Source: Erythrobacter cryptus DSM 12079
GTDB lineage: Bacteria > Pseudomonadota > Alphaproteobacteria > Sphingomonadales > Sphingomonadaceae
Assembly: GCF_000422985.1 (NCBI RefSeq)
Contig: NZ_AUHC01000002.1
Coordinates: 310,001-374,000, forward strand
DNA: 64,000 nucleotides
Reading direction: 5' to 3'
Below are positions 1 through 8,392 of the stretch, one piece after another (position 1 is the first letter of the stretch; each line of letters begins with the position of its first letter). Position numbers and translations under genes: made by a program. A model generated the notes under the pieces. The model was not told where the DNA came from. It saw only the letters and a program-made list of their open reading frames with translations, and made no database searches.

Positions 1-76
1 CCTGCCGTTCTCGAGCTTTTCACCCTACGGCTTCAATGGTCGCTTCCTCTATGCGCGGGTGAGCTACCAGTTCTGA
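1..76 (+). CDS. TonB-dependent receptor, C-terminal end (partial)
   Basis: Only the last 24 codons are inside the window, read from base 2 to the TGA at 74-76. The product ends in FLYARVSYQF. An aromatic-rich last beta-strand closing on a terminal Phe is typical of outer-membrane barrels, and the RVSYQF-type ending is common in TonB-dependent receptors of sphingomonads. The barrel type is inferred from this short tail, so another outer-membrane protein is possible. It converges with the acylase gene that follows on the other strand. Confidence 0.5.
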   Translation, partial: LPFSSFSPYGFNGRFLYARVSYQF

Positions 77-98
77 TCAAGGCGCGGCGCGGCGGGCC

Positions 99-2393
99 TC
101 ATTCGGCGATCCGCCGCGCCGGGCCGAGCGCCTGGGCGGCGATCTCCTGGCGGTGGAAGGGCAGGCGGTGCCAGCGCTTGGCGGCATAGGCGCGGGTCTG
201 ATCGGCAAAGTGGGGTGAGGCCGGATTGGTGGACTGGGCGTAGCTCAGGATCGCCTCGGCCACGGGCCCTCTCTCATCGAAGCTGACGATCTGGATGTAG
301 CTGGTGCCATGCACCGGCACCAGGGCCCCGCCGCCGGGCAAGGGGCGGGCGTCCTGATGATTGAGCACTCCGGCCGTGCCCGGGCCGCCGTGAATCGGGA
401 TGCGCTCTGCCCCCACAGGTCGGATCTGGACCGTGCCCCAGGGGGCATCGAGCGCGATCTGCGCGGCGTCAAGCTCCTCGACCGCCTCGCCGAGCACGGC
501 CAGCAACCTCGCTTCCAGCTTCTCGCTCGCAAGGTCGCGCGGGGTGTGGAGCGGATCGACAGGGTCGAAAGGCACCGCCCACAACCCGGGAAGCTTGGCC
601 GCCCGCGCCCAGAAGGCGCGGAACAGCGCCGCACCGCGGCTGTCGATCTCGAAGCGACGATCCCACCCCTTGATCGCCGCACAGCCGCGCGCCGCCGCCG
701 CTTCCGGCGCTTCGGCCCGGGCGCACAGCGCGAGCAGATCGTCCAGCACCAAATCAGCCGCCAGGCTCTTGTTGGCGAAGACCAGCATCTTGGCGGCGGC
801 ATGATCGATTGGGCCGGCAGCCAGCAGCGCCTCGGTCTCGATGAAGTTCGAGCGGCTGCGCAGGCTGAGTTCGGCGCGGTGGCGCCCGAGGATCGGCGAG
901 AGCGGCGCATGCGGCGCGCGCGGATTGGCAAGCCAGTAACTGTCGTTTGAGTTGGTGAGATAGTCGCGGCGGATCGTGGCTGCCTGATCGGCAGCGGGCA
1001 TCAGTCCGGGGACTGGCGTGTCGGCGGCCACGTCCCAGGCACAGACGCTGCGGGTTCCGTCGAGCAGGGTGACGAGCGGGGCCAGCAGCGCCGAAAAAGG
1101 CGTGGCGCAGGCGGCGACCTTTTCCGCCGAGACGTTGGGCACGGCGGTGATATCGGCGATCAGCGCCTCGCCCTTGCGATCGGCAGCGATGGTGTTGACC
1201 CAGGGAATGCCGAGCGTCGCGCTCACCGCCGCCTTGATCTCTACGACACTGCGCGCCTTGCCGATGGCGAGCCAGGTGGCAATCCCCCGGGAATTGCCGC
1301 GGTTGGCATCCATCAGCGCATAGGCATTGGTGGCGCTCCAGGTAAGGCCGTTCTGCGGGGCGGCCACCACCGGGCCGAAGCGGGTGGTGTAAAGCGTGCG
1401 GGTGAGCGGCGGCGTGCCTTCGGGCATGGGCACGGTGATGCGCCGCGGCTCCATCGCGATGGACTGGCCATCGACGAGGTAGCGGGTGGGGTCAGCCGGA
1501 TCGAGCGCAAGCTGGTAGAGCGTGAAATGCCGGGCAGCGGTGACGGTGTGGGTCCAGGCCACATCGCGGTTGAAGCCCAGCGTCGGGATCGGGCTGCCGG
1601 CGATGCCCACGCCCATCACGTCATAGCCATCCGGCCCGGTGACATGCATCTGCCAGAACCGGCTTGGCCCGTTCCAGGGAAAGTGCGGATTGCCGATCAG
1701 GAGCCCGCGCCCATCGGCGGTGGCCTCGCCGCCGAAGGCCCAGCCATTGCTGCCAAGCCCCAGTTCGCCCGGACGCGGCAGCGCGGCCGGGGTGCCGCGC
1801 GCGGCCTGCGGCGGGGTGGCTCCGGGCGGCGCGGCATTGGCAAGCGCCGGGGCGAGCGCCAGCGAACTGGCGAGCAGCATCTGCTTTTCGGTCAGGCGCA
1901 GCACGTCATCAAGGGTGATCGGGCGCACCCAGGCCTTGCCCCGGCATTCGGCGGGCACGCGCTCGTGGCCGAGGTCGCGCAGATGGCGGTTGTAGCCGGC
2001 GACATAGCCCTCGGCGAGCTGGCGCACCGCGCGTGGCTGCTGCGCCGCGGCGGCGCGCAGCGCCGGCAGATCGATCGCGGCGCGAAAGAACAGGTCCGAG
2101 GAAAGGTTGTCGACCTCCTGAAACCCCAGCACCGCCTTGCCCTCGGGGCCGAAGAAGCGCGAGCGCTCTCCTGCCACGGTGGCGAATTCCTCGGCCAGCA
2201 GGCACAGATTGTCCTCGGCATAGGCATAGGCCACGCCGTAGCCGACCGAGCGCCAGTCACGCGCCTCGATATGGGGGATTCCATAGGTGGTGCGGGTGAT
2301 GCGTGCCTCGAGGCGCGGCTTGGCCGCCAGGCCCGGCCCCATCGCCAGCGCCAGAGCAGCCGCCGCGGCGGCCCATCCAAAGGTGCCCTTCAT
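99..2393 (-). CDS. Penicillin acylase family (Ntn-hydrolase) periplasmic acylase
   Basis: A 764-residue secreted amide hydrolase of the penicillin/acyl-homoserine-lactone acylase family. Residues 1-23 form a signal peptide ending in GLAA. The alpha-chain region carries TTYGIPHIEA and AYAYAEDNLC. The motif GSNGWAFGG places the predicted autocatalytic nucleophile at Ser215, which becomes the N-terminus of the beta chain after removal of an Ala/Pro-rich spacer (about 183-210). Length fits the PvdQ/QuiP/aculeacin acylase group. Likely substrates are acyl-amides such as acyl-homoserine lactones, beta-lactams or lipopeptides; the sequence does not settle which. It is monocistronic and transcribed away from the porin downstream. 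Start ATG at 2393. Confidence 0.88.
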   Translation of the reverse strand: MKGTFGWAAAAAALALAMGPGLAAKPRLEARITRTTYGIPHIEARDWRSVGYGVAYAYAEDNLCLLAEEFATVAGERSRFFGPEGKAVLGFQEVDNLSSDLFFRAAIDLPALRAAAAQQPRAVRQLAEGYVAGYNRHLRDLGHERVPAECRGKAWVRPITLDDVLRLTEKQMLLASSLALAPALANAAPPGATPPQAARGTPAALPRPGELGLGSNGWAFGGEATADGRGLLIGNPHFPWNGPSRFWQMHVTGPDGYDVMGVGIAGSPIPTLGFNRDVAWTHTVTAARHFTLYQLALDPADPTRYLVDGQSIAMEPRRITVPMPEGTPPLTRTLYTTRFGPVVAAPQNGLTWSATNAYALMDANRGNSRGIATWLAIGKARSVVEIKAAVSATLGIPWVNTIAADRKGEALIADITAVPNVSAEKVAACATPFSALLAPLVTLLDGTRSVCAWDVAADTPVPGLMPAADQAATIRRDYLTNSNDSYWLANPRAPHAPLSPILGRHRAELSLRSRSNFIETEALLAAGPIDHAAAKMLVFANKSLAADLVLDDLLALCARAEAPEAAAARGCAAIKGWDRRFEIDSRGAALFRAFWARAAKLPGLWAVPFDPVDPLHTPRDLASEKLEARLLAVLGEAVEELDAAQIALDAPWGTVQIRPVGAERIPIHGGPGTAGVLNHQDARPLPGGGALVPVHGTSYIQIVSFDERGPVAEAILSYAQSTNPASPHFADQTRAYAAKRWHRLPFHRQEIAAQALGPARRIAE

Positions 2394-2525
2394 GTCCCGT
2401 CCCTCATGCGCGCGCCCGTGATCAGCGCTTCGGCTGGGGAGCCTAGGCGATCAGACCGCGCATGGCAAAGGGGCGCCCCGCCGCTTGGCAGAGCGCCCCC
2501 GATAAAGTGCCCGCGGGCCGCGGCT

Positions 2526-3509
2526 TCAGAACGAGGCCGTGACCGAGACCACCACGGTTGCGTCGGCGATCTCGTTGCCCGCCAGGGTGGCGAAGTTGGG
2601 CAGGAGATAGGCGCTTTCGGCGCGCGAGATATCGGTATCGACATAGGCGACCGAGAGCGTCAGCCCCTCGATCGGACTGAGATCGGCGCCCAGCGACCAA
2701 TCGAAATAGGTGCCGGTGGGGGCGATGCTGGTGCCGTTGGGGCCGAGCCCGCGGTTGCCATCGGAATAGCCGATATGGGCCTTGAGGCTGAACGGGGTAT
2801 CGGGGATGCCATAAACCGCATCGGCAGCCAGATAGAGGTTGTCCTCCTTGTCGCCCGGATCGTTGGGCGTGCCCGCCGCGGCGGCAGCGCCGGTGAAGAA
2901 CACCCGGCCGAGCGCCTGCTGCTGCGGCGCATAGGCAACCGTGCCGGTGAGCGAGAGCGGCCCGACATCGCCCGAAAGCTTGGCATAGAACTCGACGAAA
3001 TCGGTTTCGTCCGCCCCGCTCGGATACATGAACCAGGTGCCGCCGATATCGAGCGTGCCTTCACCCACCGGGAAGGCGAAGCCGGCGAAGATGTCGAGCT
3101 CCATATTGGCCCCGCCGAAGGTGCCCCAGCCGGCGAGGTTGGAGGCCCAGGTGCCGATATAGGCACCGCTCGAATGGCTGATGGTAAAGCCGCCCTGGAT
3201 CGCCATCCCCTCGTCGGACTGCGAGACCCCGCGGAAGCGGTAGTCCGAAGTCAGCGTGGCGCTGCCAGAGATGGTGATTTCCGATTCGGCTTCGTCTTCG
3301 GCGCGGCTGGCCACGGCCAGATCGACCGGGGCGATGGCGCGCAGCGTGGCCGGGACTTCGCTTTCGCTTGCGCCGGTCTCGATGGCGGGGCCAGCCGGGG
3401 AGATGCTGCCTGCTGCGGCCTCATCCACGGTTTCAGCGGCATAGGCAGGCGCGGCAAGCCCGGCGAGGAGGGCGACGGCCGAGGCGGCCGAGGCGAAACG
3501 GATCAACAT
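2526..3509 (-). CDS. TorF-family putative outer-membrane porin
   Basis: A 327-residue outer-membrane protein. I chose the ATG at 3509, not the in-frame GTG at 3545, because GGAG sits 8 nt upstream and translation then begins directly with a signal peptide (about residues 1-24, ending APAYA). A linker follows, then the family hallmark LTSDYRFRGVSQSDEGMAIQ and alternating amphipathic strands ending in the terminal Phe of TASF. This is the conserved gcw_chp/TIGR02001 (TorF) porin type, usually found in aquatic alphaproteobacteria; its substrate is unknown. The upstream region carries tandem 9-bp repeats, listed separately. Confidence 0.8.
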   Translation of the reverse strand: MLIRFASAASAVALLAGLAAPAYAAETVDEAAAGSISPAGPAIETGASESEVPATLRAIAPVDLAVASRAEDEAESEITISGSATLTSDYRFRGVSQSDEGMAIQGGFTISHSSGAYIGTWASNLAGWGTFGGANMELDIFAGFAFPVGEGTLDIGGTWFMYPSGADETDFVEFYAKLSGDVGPLSLTGTVAYAPQQQALGRVFFTGAAAAAGTPNDPGDKEDNLYLAADAVYGIPDTPFSLKAHIGYSDGNRGLGPNGTSIAPTGTYFDWSLGADLSPIEGLTLSVAYVDTDISRAESAYLLPNFATLAGNEIADATVVVSVTASF

Positions 3510-3678
3510 AAGGAACGCTCCATGAAGAGGGTTGGATCGTTCCACCTGCGGGTCGTGGAACGCCTCTGTTGATCATCGGGCGTTTCTCACGACTGACCGA
3601 TTGCGTTTACCGCATTGCAGCAACGGCACAAATCTTTTGCGGTAAGCCGCAAGTGCTTTCCTTTTGTTGCGTTGCAAT

Positions 3679-3696
3679 CTTGCATCACTTGCATCA
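3679..3696. repeat. Tandem 9-bp direct repeat upstream of the porin gene
   Basis: CTTGCATCA occurs twice back to back at 3679-3687 and 3688-3696, preceded by related TTGCAA/TTGC units at 3665-3678. It lies about 170-190 bp upstream of the porin start and just beyond the end of the next gene, so it may be an activator-binding array for the porin promoter. Function is inference only. Confidence 0.45.
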
Positions 3697-3747
3697 TCGG
3701 CCCAGTCGATCCGGCCCGGGTTGGCCAGGTCGCGAATCGTCCCACGC

Positions 3748-4542
3748 CTATTTCGGCGGCATCCTGATCGCGCCGTCGAGCCGGAACTGGTGGCCGTTGA
3801 TATAGCTGTTGCGCGCGATTTCGAGCACCAGCGAGGCAAATTCCTCCGGCTCGCCGAGGCGCTTGGGGAAGGGCACCGAGGCGTTGAGCGCGGCCCACAT
3901 CGCCGGGTTGCGATCCTTCATCCCCAGCATCAGCGGGGTGGCGAAGATCCCTGGCATCACCGAATTGACGCGGATGCCGAGGTCCATGAGGTCGCGCGCC
4001 ATCGGCAGCACCATCCCGTTCACCCCGGCCTTGCAGCTGCCATAGATCACCTGGCCGATCTGCCCGTCCTGCGCGGTGACGCTGGCGGTCAGGATGATGC
4101 AGCCGCGCTCGCCATCTTCGTTGAGCGCAGGGGCATTGGCCATGCCCAGCGCCGAGATCGAGGCGACGCGGTAGCTCGCCACCAGGATGCCTTCGGCGCC
4201 GAAGGCAAAATCCTCGGTCGGAAGGCGGCGATAGGCGCCGGCCTCCTTGTCCCAGCCCAGCGTCTTGCCGCGGCGCGAGGCCATGGCGCAGTGGAGCGTC
4301 ACGCGCTCTTGCCCGTTGGCGGCGCGGGCCGCGGCAAAGCCGGCCTCGACCGAGGCCTCGTCCATGATATCGACATGGTGGAAGGTGCCGCCGATCGCTG
4401 CGGCATGGGCTGCGCCGGCCTCGTCATTGATGTCGAAGATCGCCACCTTCATGCCCGCAGCGGCAAAGGCCGCCGCGCTCGCCTTGCCCAGTCCGCTCGC
4501 TCCGCCGGTGACCACCGCCGCCATGCCCGGTTCGATCTTCAT
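3748..4542 (-). CDS. SDR-family oxidoreductase, 3-hydroxyacyl-CoA dehydrogenase type-2-like
   Basis: A 264-residue short-chain dehydrogenase. The N-terminal cofactor motif is TGGASGLGKASA (TGxxxGxG), followed by Asp at the end of beta-2 (IFDIND), which favours NAD. The active site shows Ser in LTASVTAQDG and the Tyr/Lys pair in YGSCKAG. Sequence order and length resemble HSD17B10-like 3-hydroxyacyl-CoA dehydrogenases used in fatty-acid or branched-chain catabolism; the substrate is inferred. The ATG at 4542 is preferred over the upstream in-frame start at 4611 because GGGAG lies just upstream and the SDR fold begins right there. It is divergent from the phytase gene. Confidence 0.8.
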   Translation of the reverse strand: MKIEPGMAAVVTGGASGLGKASAAAFAAAGMKVAIFDINDEAGAAHAAAIGGTFHHVDIMDEASVEAGFAAARAANGQERVTLHCAMASRRGKTLGWDKEAGAYRRLPTEDFAFGAEGILVASYRVASISALGMANAPALNEDGERGCIILTASVTAQDGQIGQVIYGSCKAGVNGMVLPMARDLMDLGIRVNSVMPGIFATPLMLGMKDRNPAMWAALNASVPFPKRLGEPEEFASLVLEIARNSYINGHQFRLDGAIRMPPK

Positions 4543-4654
4543 TGCCTGCTCTCCCTTGTGTGTGCTTGCCGATGGGCTAGGCCCAATGCCCGCCCACCAG
4601 CACCTGTGCAATTGGTGAATCGCGCGCGGGTGGGCGAGGGGAGAGCGCCCGCAA

Positions 4655-4694
4655 TTGTCATCAAAGCTTTATGCCATGGTCATGCCGCTGTTAT
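4655..4694 (+). promoter_or_regulatory. Pho box, four 7-bp direct repeats (predicted PhoB site)
   Basis: Four 7-mers repeat with exact 11-bp periodicity: TTGTCAT (4655), GCTTTAT (4666), TGGTCAT (4677) and CTGTTAT (4688), separated by 4-bp spacers. Consensus CTGTCAT half-sites with 4-bp spacers are the signature of PhoB binding. A weak -10-like TAGGGC begins 10 bp after the array (4705-4710), and the phytase ATG is 58 bp beyond the last repeat. The downstream genes (phytase, PhoX) are typical Pho-regulon members, so the prediction is coherent in both sequence and context. Confidence 0.8.
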
Positions 4695-4752
4695 GGAGCC
4701 CGCCTAGGGCAAGGCGTGCCTTTGGTCGGCGCCAGGAAGGAACACGAGAATC

Positions 4753-5793
4753 ATGACCATGCGCCCTTTTCACGGCTTTGCCCTGCTTAGCCTCGGACTT
4801 GCGGCGGCCTGCGCCACGGTTCCGCCGATCACCGGCGATCCGGCGGTGGAGGTTGTGGCCGTGGCCGAGACCCCGCCGGTTGGCACCGCCAGGGGCGATG
4901 CCGCCGACGATCCGGCGATCTGGCGCAATCCGGTCGATCCGGCGGCGAGCCTCGTGGTCGGCACCGACAAGAAGGCCGGGCTTTATGTCTATGATCTCAA
5001 GGGCGCGCAGAGGAGCTTTCTGGCAGCGCCGGGGCTCAACAATGTCGATCTCATCGAGCTTCAGGATGGCCGGGTGCTGGTGGCGGCGAGCGACCGCAGC
5101 GATCTTGCCACTGTCAACCTGTTCCTCGCGCTGCTCGACACCGCCACCGGGCAACTTGCTCCGGCCGGGCGCATCGCCGTCGGCCCGGGTGAGGGCTATG
5201 GCATCTGCATGATCAAGCCTGATGAGGGTGATGCGATCATCGCCTTTTCCGCACCCAAGGAGGGCACGATCTACCAGACCCGCATCACCATGGTGAACGG
5301 GGTCTTTGCCGGCACCACCACCACGCTCGCTCAGGTGCCGACCCAGACCGAAGGCTGCATCGCCGATCCGCGCACCGGTGCGCTCTATATCGGCGAGGAG
5401 GATGCCGGCATCTGGGCGATCGACATTGCCAGCGGGGCCAAGCGCATGGTCGCGCCGATCGACAACCGTATGCTGGTGGCCGATGTCGAGGGCCTTGCCA
5501 TCGCCCCGGAAGGCAAGGACGGCGGCTATCTCGTCGCCTCCTCGCAGGGCGACAATGCCTATGCCGTCTTCCGCCTGCCCGGCATGGAGCCGGTGGGCCG
5601 CTTCCGCATCGCCAGGGGCGCCTTCGGCAGCGTCGAGGAGACCGACGGGATCGAGCTCGACAACCGCGGTTTCGGCGCCGATTTTCCCGCTGGCCTGTTC
5701 ATCGCCCAGGACGGGATGAACGCGCCCCAGGCCCAGAATTTCAAATATGTCCGCTGGGACGCGGTGCTTGAAGCGCTGGGCGCGCGCCGATAG
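4753..5793 (+). CDS. Beta-propeller phytase (3-phytase)
   Basis: A 346-residue exported phytase of the beta-propeller (BPP) class, which hydrolyses phytate to release orthophosphate in a calcium-dependent way. Family blocks are in order: DDPAIW (about 55), SLVVGTDKKAGLYVYDLKG, NNVDLI, EGCIADPRTGALYIGEED, ADVEGLAIAPEG, GGYLVASSQGDNAYAVF, TDGIELDNRGFG and PAGLFIAQDG near the C-terminus. The N-terminus is a signal peptide with a cysteine in GLAAACA, possibly a lipoprotein. AGGAAGGA lies upstream of the ATG. The Pho box 58 bp upstream predicts phosphate-starvation control. PhoX follows 10 bp downstream. Confidence 0.93.
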   Translation: MTMRPFHGFALLSLGLAAACATVPPITGDPAVEVVAVAETPPVGTARGDAADDPAIWRNPVDPAASLVVGTDKKAGLYVYDLKGAQRSFLAAPGLNNVDLIELQDGRVLVAASDRSDLATVNLFLALLDTATGQLAPAGRIAVGPGEGYGICMIKPDEGDAIIAFSAPKEGTIYQTRITMVNGVFAGTTTTLAQVPTQTEGCIADPRTGALYIGEEDAGIWAIDIASGAKRMVAPIDNRMLVADVEGLAIAPEGKDGGYLVASSQGDNAYAVFRLPGMEPVGRFRIARGAFGSVEETDGIELDNRGFGADFPAGLFIAQDGMNAPQAQNFKYVRWDAVLEALGARR

Positions 5794-5803
5794 GGCTTGG
5801 CCC

Positions 5804-7171
5804 ATGACCATGCCCGCCGCGCCCTTCGCGCCCCACCGCCGCAGCTTTCTTGGCGCCACCGCCTCGGCCTTTGCCGCACTTGCTGCGAGCGGCTGCATGA
5901 CCCGCAGCGCCGATGGCGCTACTGCCCGCGCCAGCGCCAGTCCCGATCCCGGCGGTTTTGCCGGCTATGGCCCGCTGCTTCCTGATCCTGCCGGGCTGAT
6001 AAATCTGCCGCGCGGCTTTTCCTACCGGGTGATCTCGCGCCTCGGGGACAGGATGGATGATGGCGGCACGGTGCCCGACCGCGCCGATGGCATGGGCTGC
6101 TTTGATCTTGGCGATGGCACCATCGCGCTGGTGCGCAACCACGAGCTTCAGCCTCGCCACGATGGCGGCGGGCCGATCGCCAGGGGCTATGGCACGCGCG
6201 GCGGCGTGGTGCTGCCGGGGGGCACCACCACCATCGTGCTCGATGCCGAGACCCTTGCGATCCGCCGCCAGTTCCGCAGCCTTGGCGGCACCATCCGCAA
6301 TTGCGCCGGCGGCATCACCCCGTGGGGCACCTGGCTGACCTGCGAGGAGGCCCCCACCGGCCCCGGCCAGCGCGGCGGGGAGGGCCTCGAGCAGGATCAC
6401 GGCTGGGTGTTCGAAGTGCCGGCAGCGGCGCGCGGGCTCGTCGAGGCCCGGCCGCTCAAGGCCATGGGCCGCTTCAACCACGAGGCCGCCGCGGTCGATC
6501 CGGCCACCGGCGTTGTCTATATGACCGAGGATCGCGACGATTCGGTGCTCTATCGCTTCATCCCCCGCGTGCCCGGGCAGCTCGCCGAGGGCGGGCGGCT
6601 CCAGGCAATGGTGATCGAGGGCCTTGCCGACACGCGCAACTGGGCCGCGCCGCTGATGCCGGTGGGGCGCAGCTATCCGGTGCGCTGGATCGACCTCGAT
6701 GAAGTCGAAGCGCCGAAGGACGATCTGCGCCAGCGCGCCGCCGCGCGCGGCGCGGCGCTGGTCGCGCGCGGGGAGGGGCTGCACATGGGCGAAAACGCGG
6801 TGTTCGCCTGCGCCACCAATGGCGGGGCGGCGCGGCTCGGGCAGATCCTCAAGCTCACACCCGGCCTTGCCGGAGCGCCCGACCAGGTCGAACTGTTCTT
6901 CGAGAGCGAAAGGCCCGATCAGTTCAATTATGGCGACAACCTCACCGTTGCCCCCAATGGCCACCTCATCGTCTGCGAGGACCAATATACCGAGGTGACC
7001 GACAACCACATTCGCGGCATCACGCCCGCGGGGCGCGCCTACAACCTTGCGCGCATCGCCATCCAGGCCGAGCTTGCCGGGGCGTGCTTTTCGCCCGATG
7101 GCAGGTGGCTGTTCGTCAACGCCTATTCGCCCACGATGACGCTGGCGATCACCGGCCCCTGGGCGGCCTGA
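5804..7171 (+). CDS. phoX: PhoX-family alkaline phosphatase (DUF839), Tat lipoprotein
   Basis: A 455-residue PhoX-type phosphomonoesterase, an exported calcium- and iron-dependent enzyme in the known family. The N-terminus has a twin-arginine signal (HRRSFLGA) followed by LAASGC, so Tat export and lipidation are predicted. Family blocks include INLPRGFSYRVIS, DGMGCFDLGDG, LVRNHEL, GGTIRNCAGGITPWGTWLTC-EEA, GRFNHEAAAVDP, YMTEDRDDSVLYRF and a late NYGDNLTVAPNGHLIVCED. It begins 10 bp after the phytase stop, so both sit under the same predicted Pho box. Together they degrade phytate and other phosphomonoesters outside the cytoplasm. Confidence 0.9.
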   Translation: MTMPAAPFAPHRRSFLGATASAFAALAASGCMTRSADGATARASASPDPGGFAGYGPLLPDPAGLINLPRGFSYRVISRLGDRMDDGGTVPDRADGMGCFDLGDGTIALVRNHELQPRHDGGGPIARGYGTRGGVVLPGGTTTIVLDAETLAIRRQFRSLGGTIRNCAGGITPWGTWLTCEEAPTGPGQRGGEGLEQDHGWVFEVPAAARGLVEARPLKAMGRFNHEAAAVDPATGVVYMTEDRDDSVLYRFIPRVPGQLAEGGRLQAMVIEGLADTRNWAAPLMPVGRSYPVRWIDLDEVEAPKDDLRQRAAARGAALVARGEGLHMGENAVFACATNGGAARLGQILKLTPGLAGAPDQVELFFESERPDQFNYGDNLTVAPNGHLIVCEDQYTEVTDNHIRGITPAGRAYNLARIAIQAELAGACFSPDGRWLFVNAYSPTMTLAITGPWAA

Positions 7172-7187
7172 GCGCGCCAGGGCAGGC

Positions 7188-7751
7188 GTGGACAGCTTTC
7201 TTCTCGCCCTGCTTCTGGTCTTTGTCCTGGCGCTTGGCGGGCGTGACCAGCGCCTGGTTGCCCAGCTTTCCGAGGCGCTGGGGCCCTCTGTGCTGCTGCT
7301 CGCGGTCGGCTGCGCTGTTGCCGCCGTGAGCGCCGGGGTGATGGCCTGGCTCGGGAGCGAGATTGCCGCGCTCCTGCCACGCCGCGCGGCGCGGATGCTG
7401 GTGGCCTTCGCGCTCGGCTTTGCCGCGCTGGAACTGGCCCTGCCGGTGCGCCTTGTGCCCCTGCGCGAGCCGACCCGCTCGCTCGGCGCGCTTGCGATCG
7501 TGCTCCTTGCCCGCCAGCTTGGCGATGCGGCGCGCTTTGGCGTCTTTGCCCTGGCGGCGGGCGCGGCCCTTCCGCTTGGCCCCGGGCTGGGCGGAGCGCT
7601 CGGCGGCGCGGGCGCGCTGGCGCTGGGCTGGAGCCTTGGCGCTACAGACCTCGCGCGCTGGCCGCTCGCGCTGATCCGCCGCCTCATCGCCGGCCTTCTG
7701 CTTGTTGCGGCAATACTGATCGGATTGAACGCGCGTTACGCGATGCTGTGA
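7188..7751 (+). CDS. Small multi-pass membrane protein, divergent TMEM165/GDT1-like
   Basis: A 187-residue, very hydrophobic protein with about six predicted membrane segments in two similar halves. Length and layout resemble the GDT1/TMEM165 cation-transport family (Mn/Ca transport). However, the family's E-x-G-D-(K/R)-(T/S) signature is replaced by LGGRDQ in the first half and is not evident in the second. I therefore call the relationship likely but function uncertain. It starts 16 bp after phoX and probably belongs to the same transcript, where cation supply to metal-dependent phosphatases would make sense (inference). Confidence 0.5.
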   Translation: MDSFLLALLLVFVLALGGRDQRLVAQLSEALGPSVLLLAVGCAVAAVSAGVMAWLGSEIAALLPRRAARMLVAFALGFAALELALPVRLVPLREPTRSLGALAIVLLARQLGDAARFGVFALAAGAALPLGPGLGGALGGAGALALGWSLGATDLARWPLALIRRLIAGLLLVAAILIGLNARYAML

Positions 7752-7767
7752 TCGATCCTTTCGATCA
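7749..7767 (+). other. Short hairpin after the phytase-phoX transcription unit
   Basis: TGATCGA and TCGATCA form a perfect 7-bp stem around TCCTT, overlapping the stop codon of the membrane-protein gene. No clear T-run follows (TTGAAAAT only), so it may be a weak terminator or an mRNA 3'-end stabiliser. Confidence 0.3.
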
Positions 7768-7872
7768 TTGAAAATGGGATAATTCCGAAACCAAATCCTC
7801 GCTGAATCATTATATTAACCTACAGCAAAAATTGCGCAGATGTGCCGCAATTGCAAAGATACGGAGGAATAT

Positions 7873-8334
7873 ATGGCTGATGCCAACACCAATTCGAGGG
7901 CCGCTCTGGTGGCCGAGCTCAACGGTCTGCTTGCCGATCATTTCGCCCTGTTCGTCAAGACCAAGAATTTCCACTGGCATGTCAGGGGGCCGCGTTTTCG
8001 CGATCTTCACCTCTTGTTCGACGAACAGGCGCTCGAAGTGCGCGATCAGATCGACATCATCGCCGAAAGGGTGCGCAAGCTCGATGCCGAAACCCTGACC
8101 TCACTGGGCACGCTCGCCAAGGCAACGCAGATCGCCGATCAGGACAGTGCGAAGCTTTCGGCCGAGGACATGATCGCCGAACTGCTCGCCGACAACCAGA
8201 AGCTGGTGGCGCGGCTCAAGGCGATGAAGCCGCTCGCTGAACAGGCCGGCGACAATGCCACCGACGGGTTGATCGACGATTGGACCGACATGGCCGAACA
8301 GCGCGTGTGGTTCTTGCGCGCACTGCTGGGCTGA
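7873..8334 (+). CDS. dps: Dps-family DNA-protection/ferritin-like protein
   Basis: A 153-residue Dps protein. It forms dodecameric shells that bind DNA, oxidise Fe(II) with peroxide and store iron during starvation or oxidative stress. The ferroxidase signature is visible near the N-terminus: TKNFHWHVRGPRFRDLHLLF followed by DEQALEVRDQID, giving the conserved His, His, Asp and Glu ligands. The ATG at 7873 is preferred over an in-frame start 33 nt upstream because GGAGG sits 5 nt before it. The 120 bp upstream are conspicuously AT-rich compared with the rest of the window, consistent with a strong regulated promoter. Confidence 0.93.
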   Translation: MADANTNSRAALVAELNGLLADHFALFVKTKNFHWHVRGPRFRDLHLLFDEQALEVRDQIDIIAERVRKLDAETLTSLGTLAKATQIADQDSAKLSAEDMIAELLADNQKLVARLKAMKPLAEQAGDNATDGLIDDWTDMAEQRVWFLRALLG

Positions 8335-8392
8335 GCCGCGCCCGGCTGGCGAAAAGCGCGGCCGAGCGATTGCCGCGCCCGGGCGGGCTGCT

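Noticed and set aside
1527..3572. A 681-codon plus-strand open frame opposite the acylase and porin genes
   Set aside because: It is antisense to two well-supported genes, is Arg/Gly/Ala-rich with no recognisable domain, and reflects high-GC codon bias.
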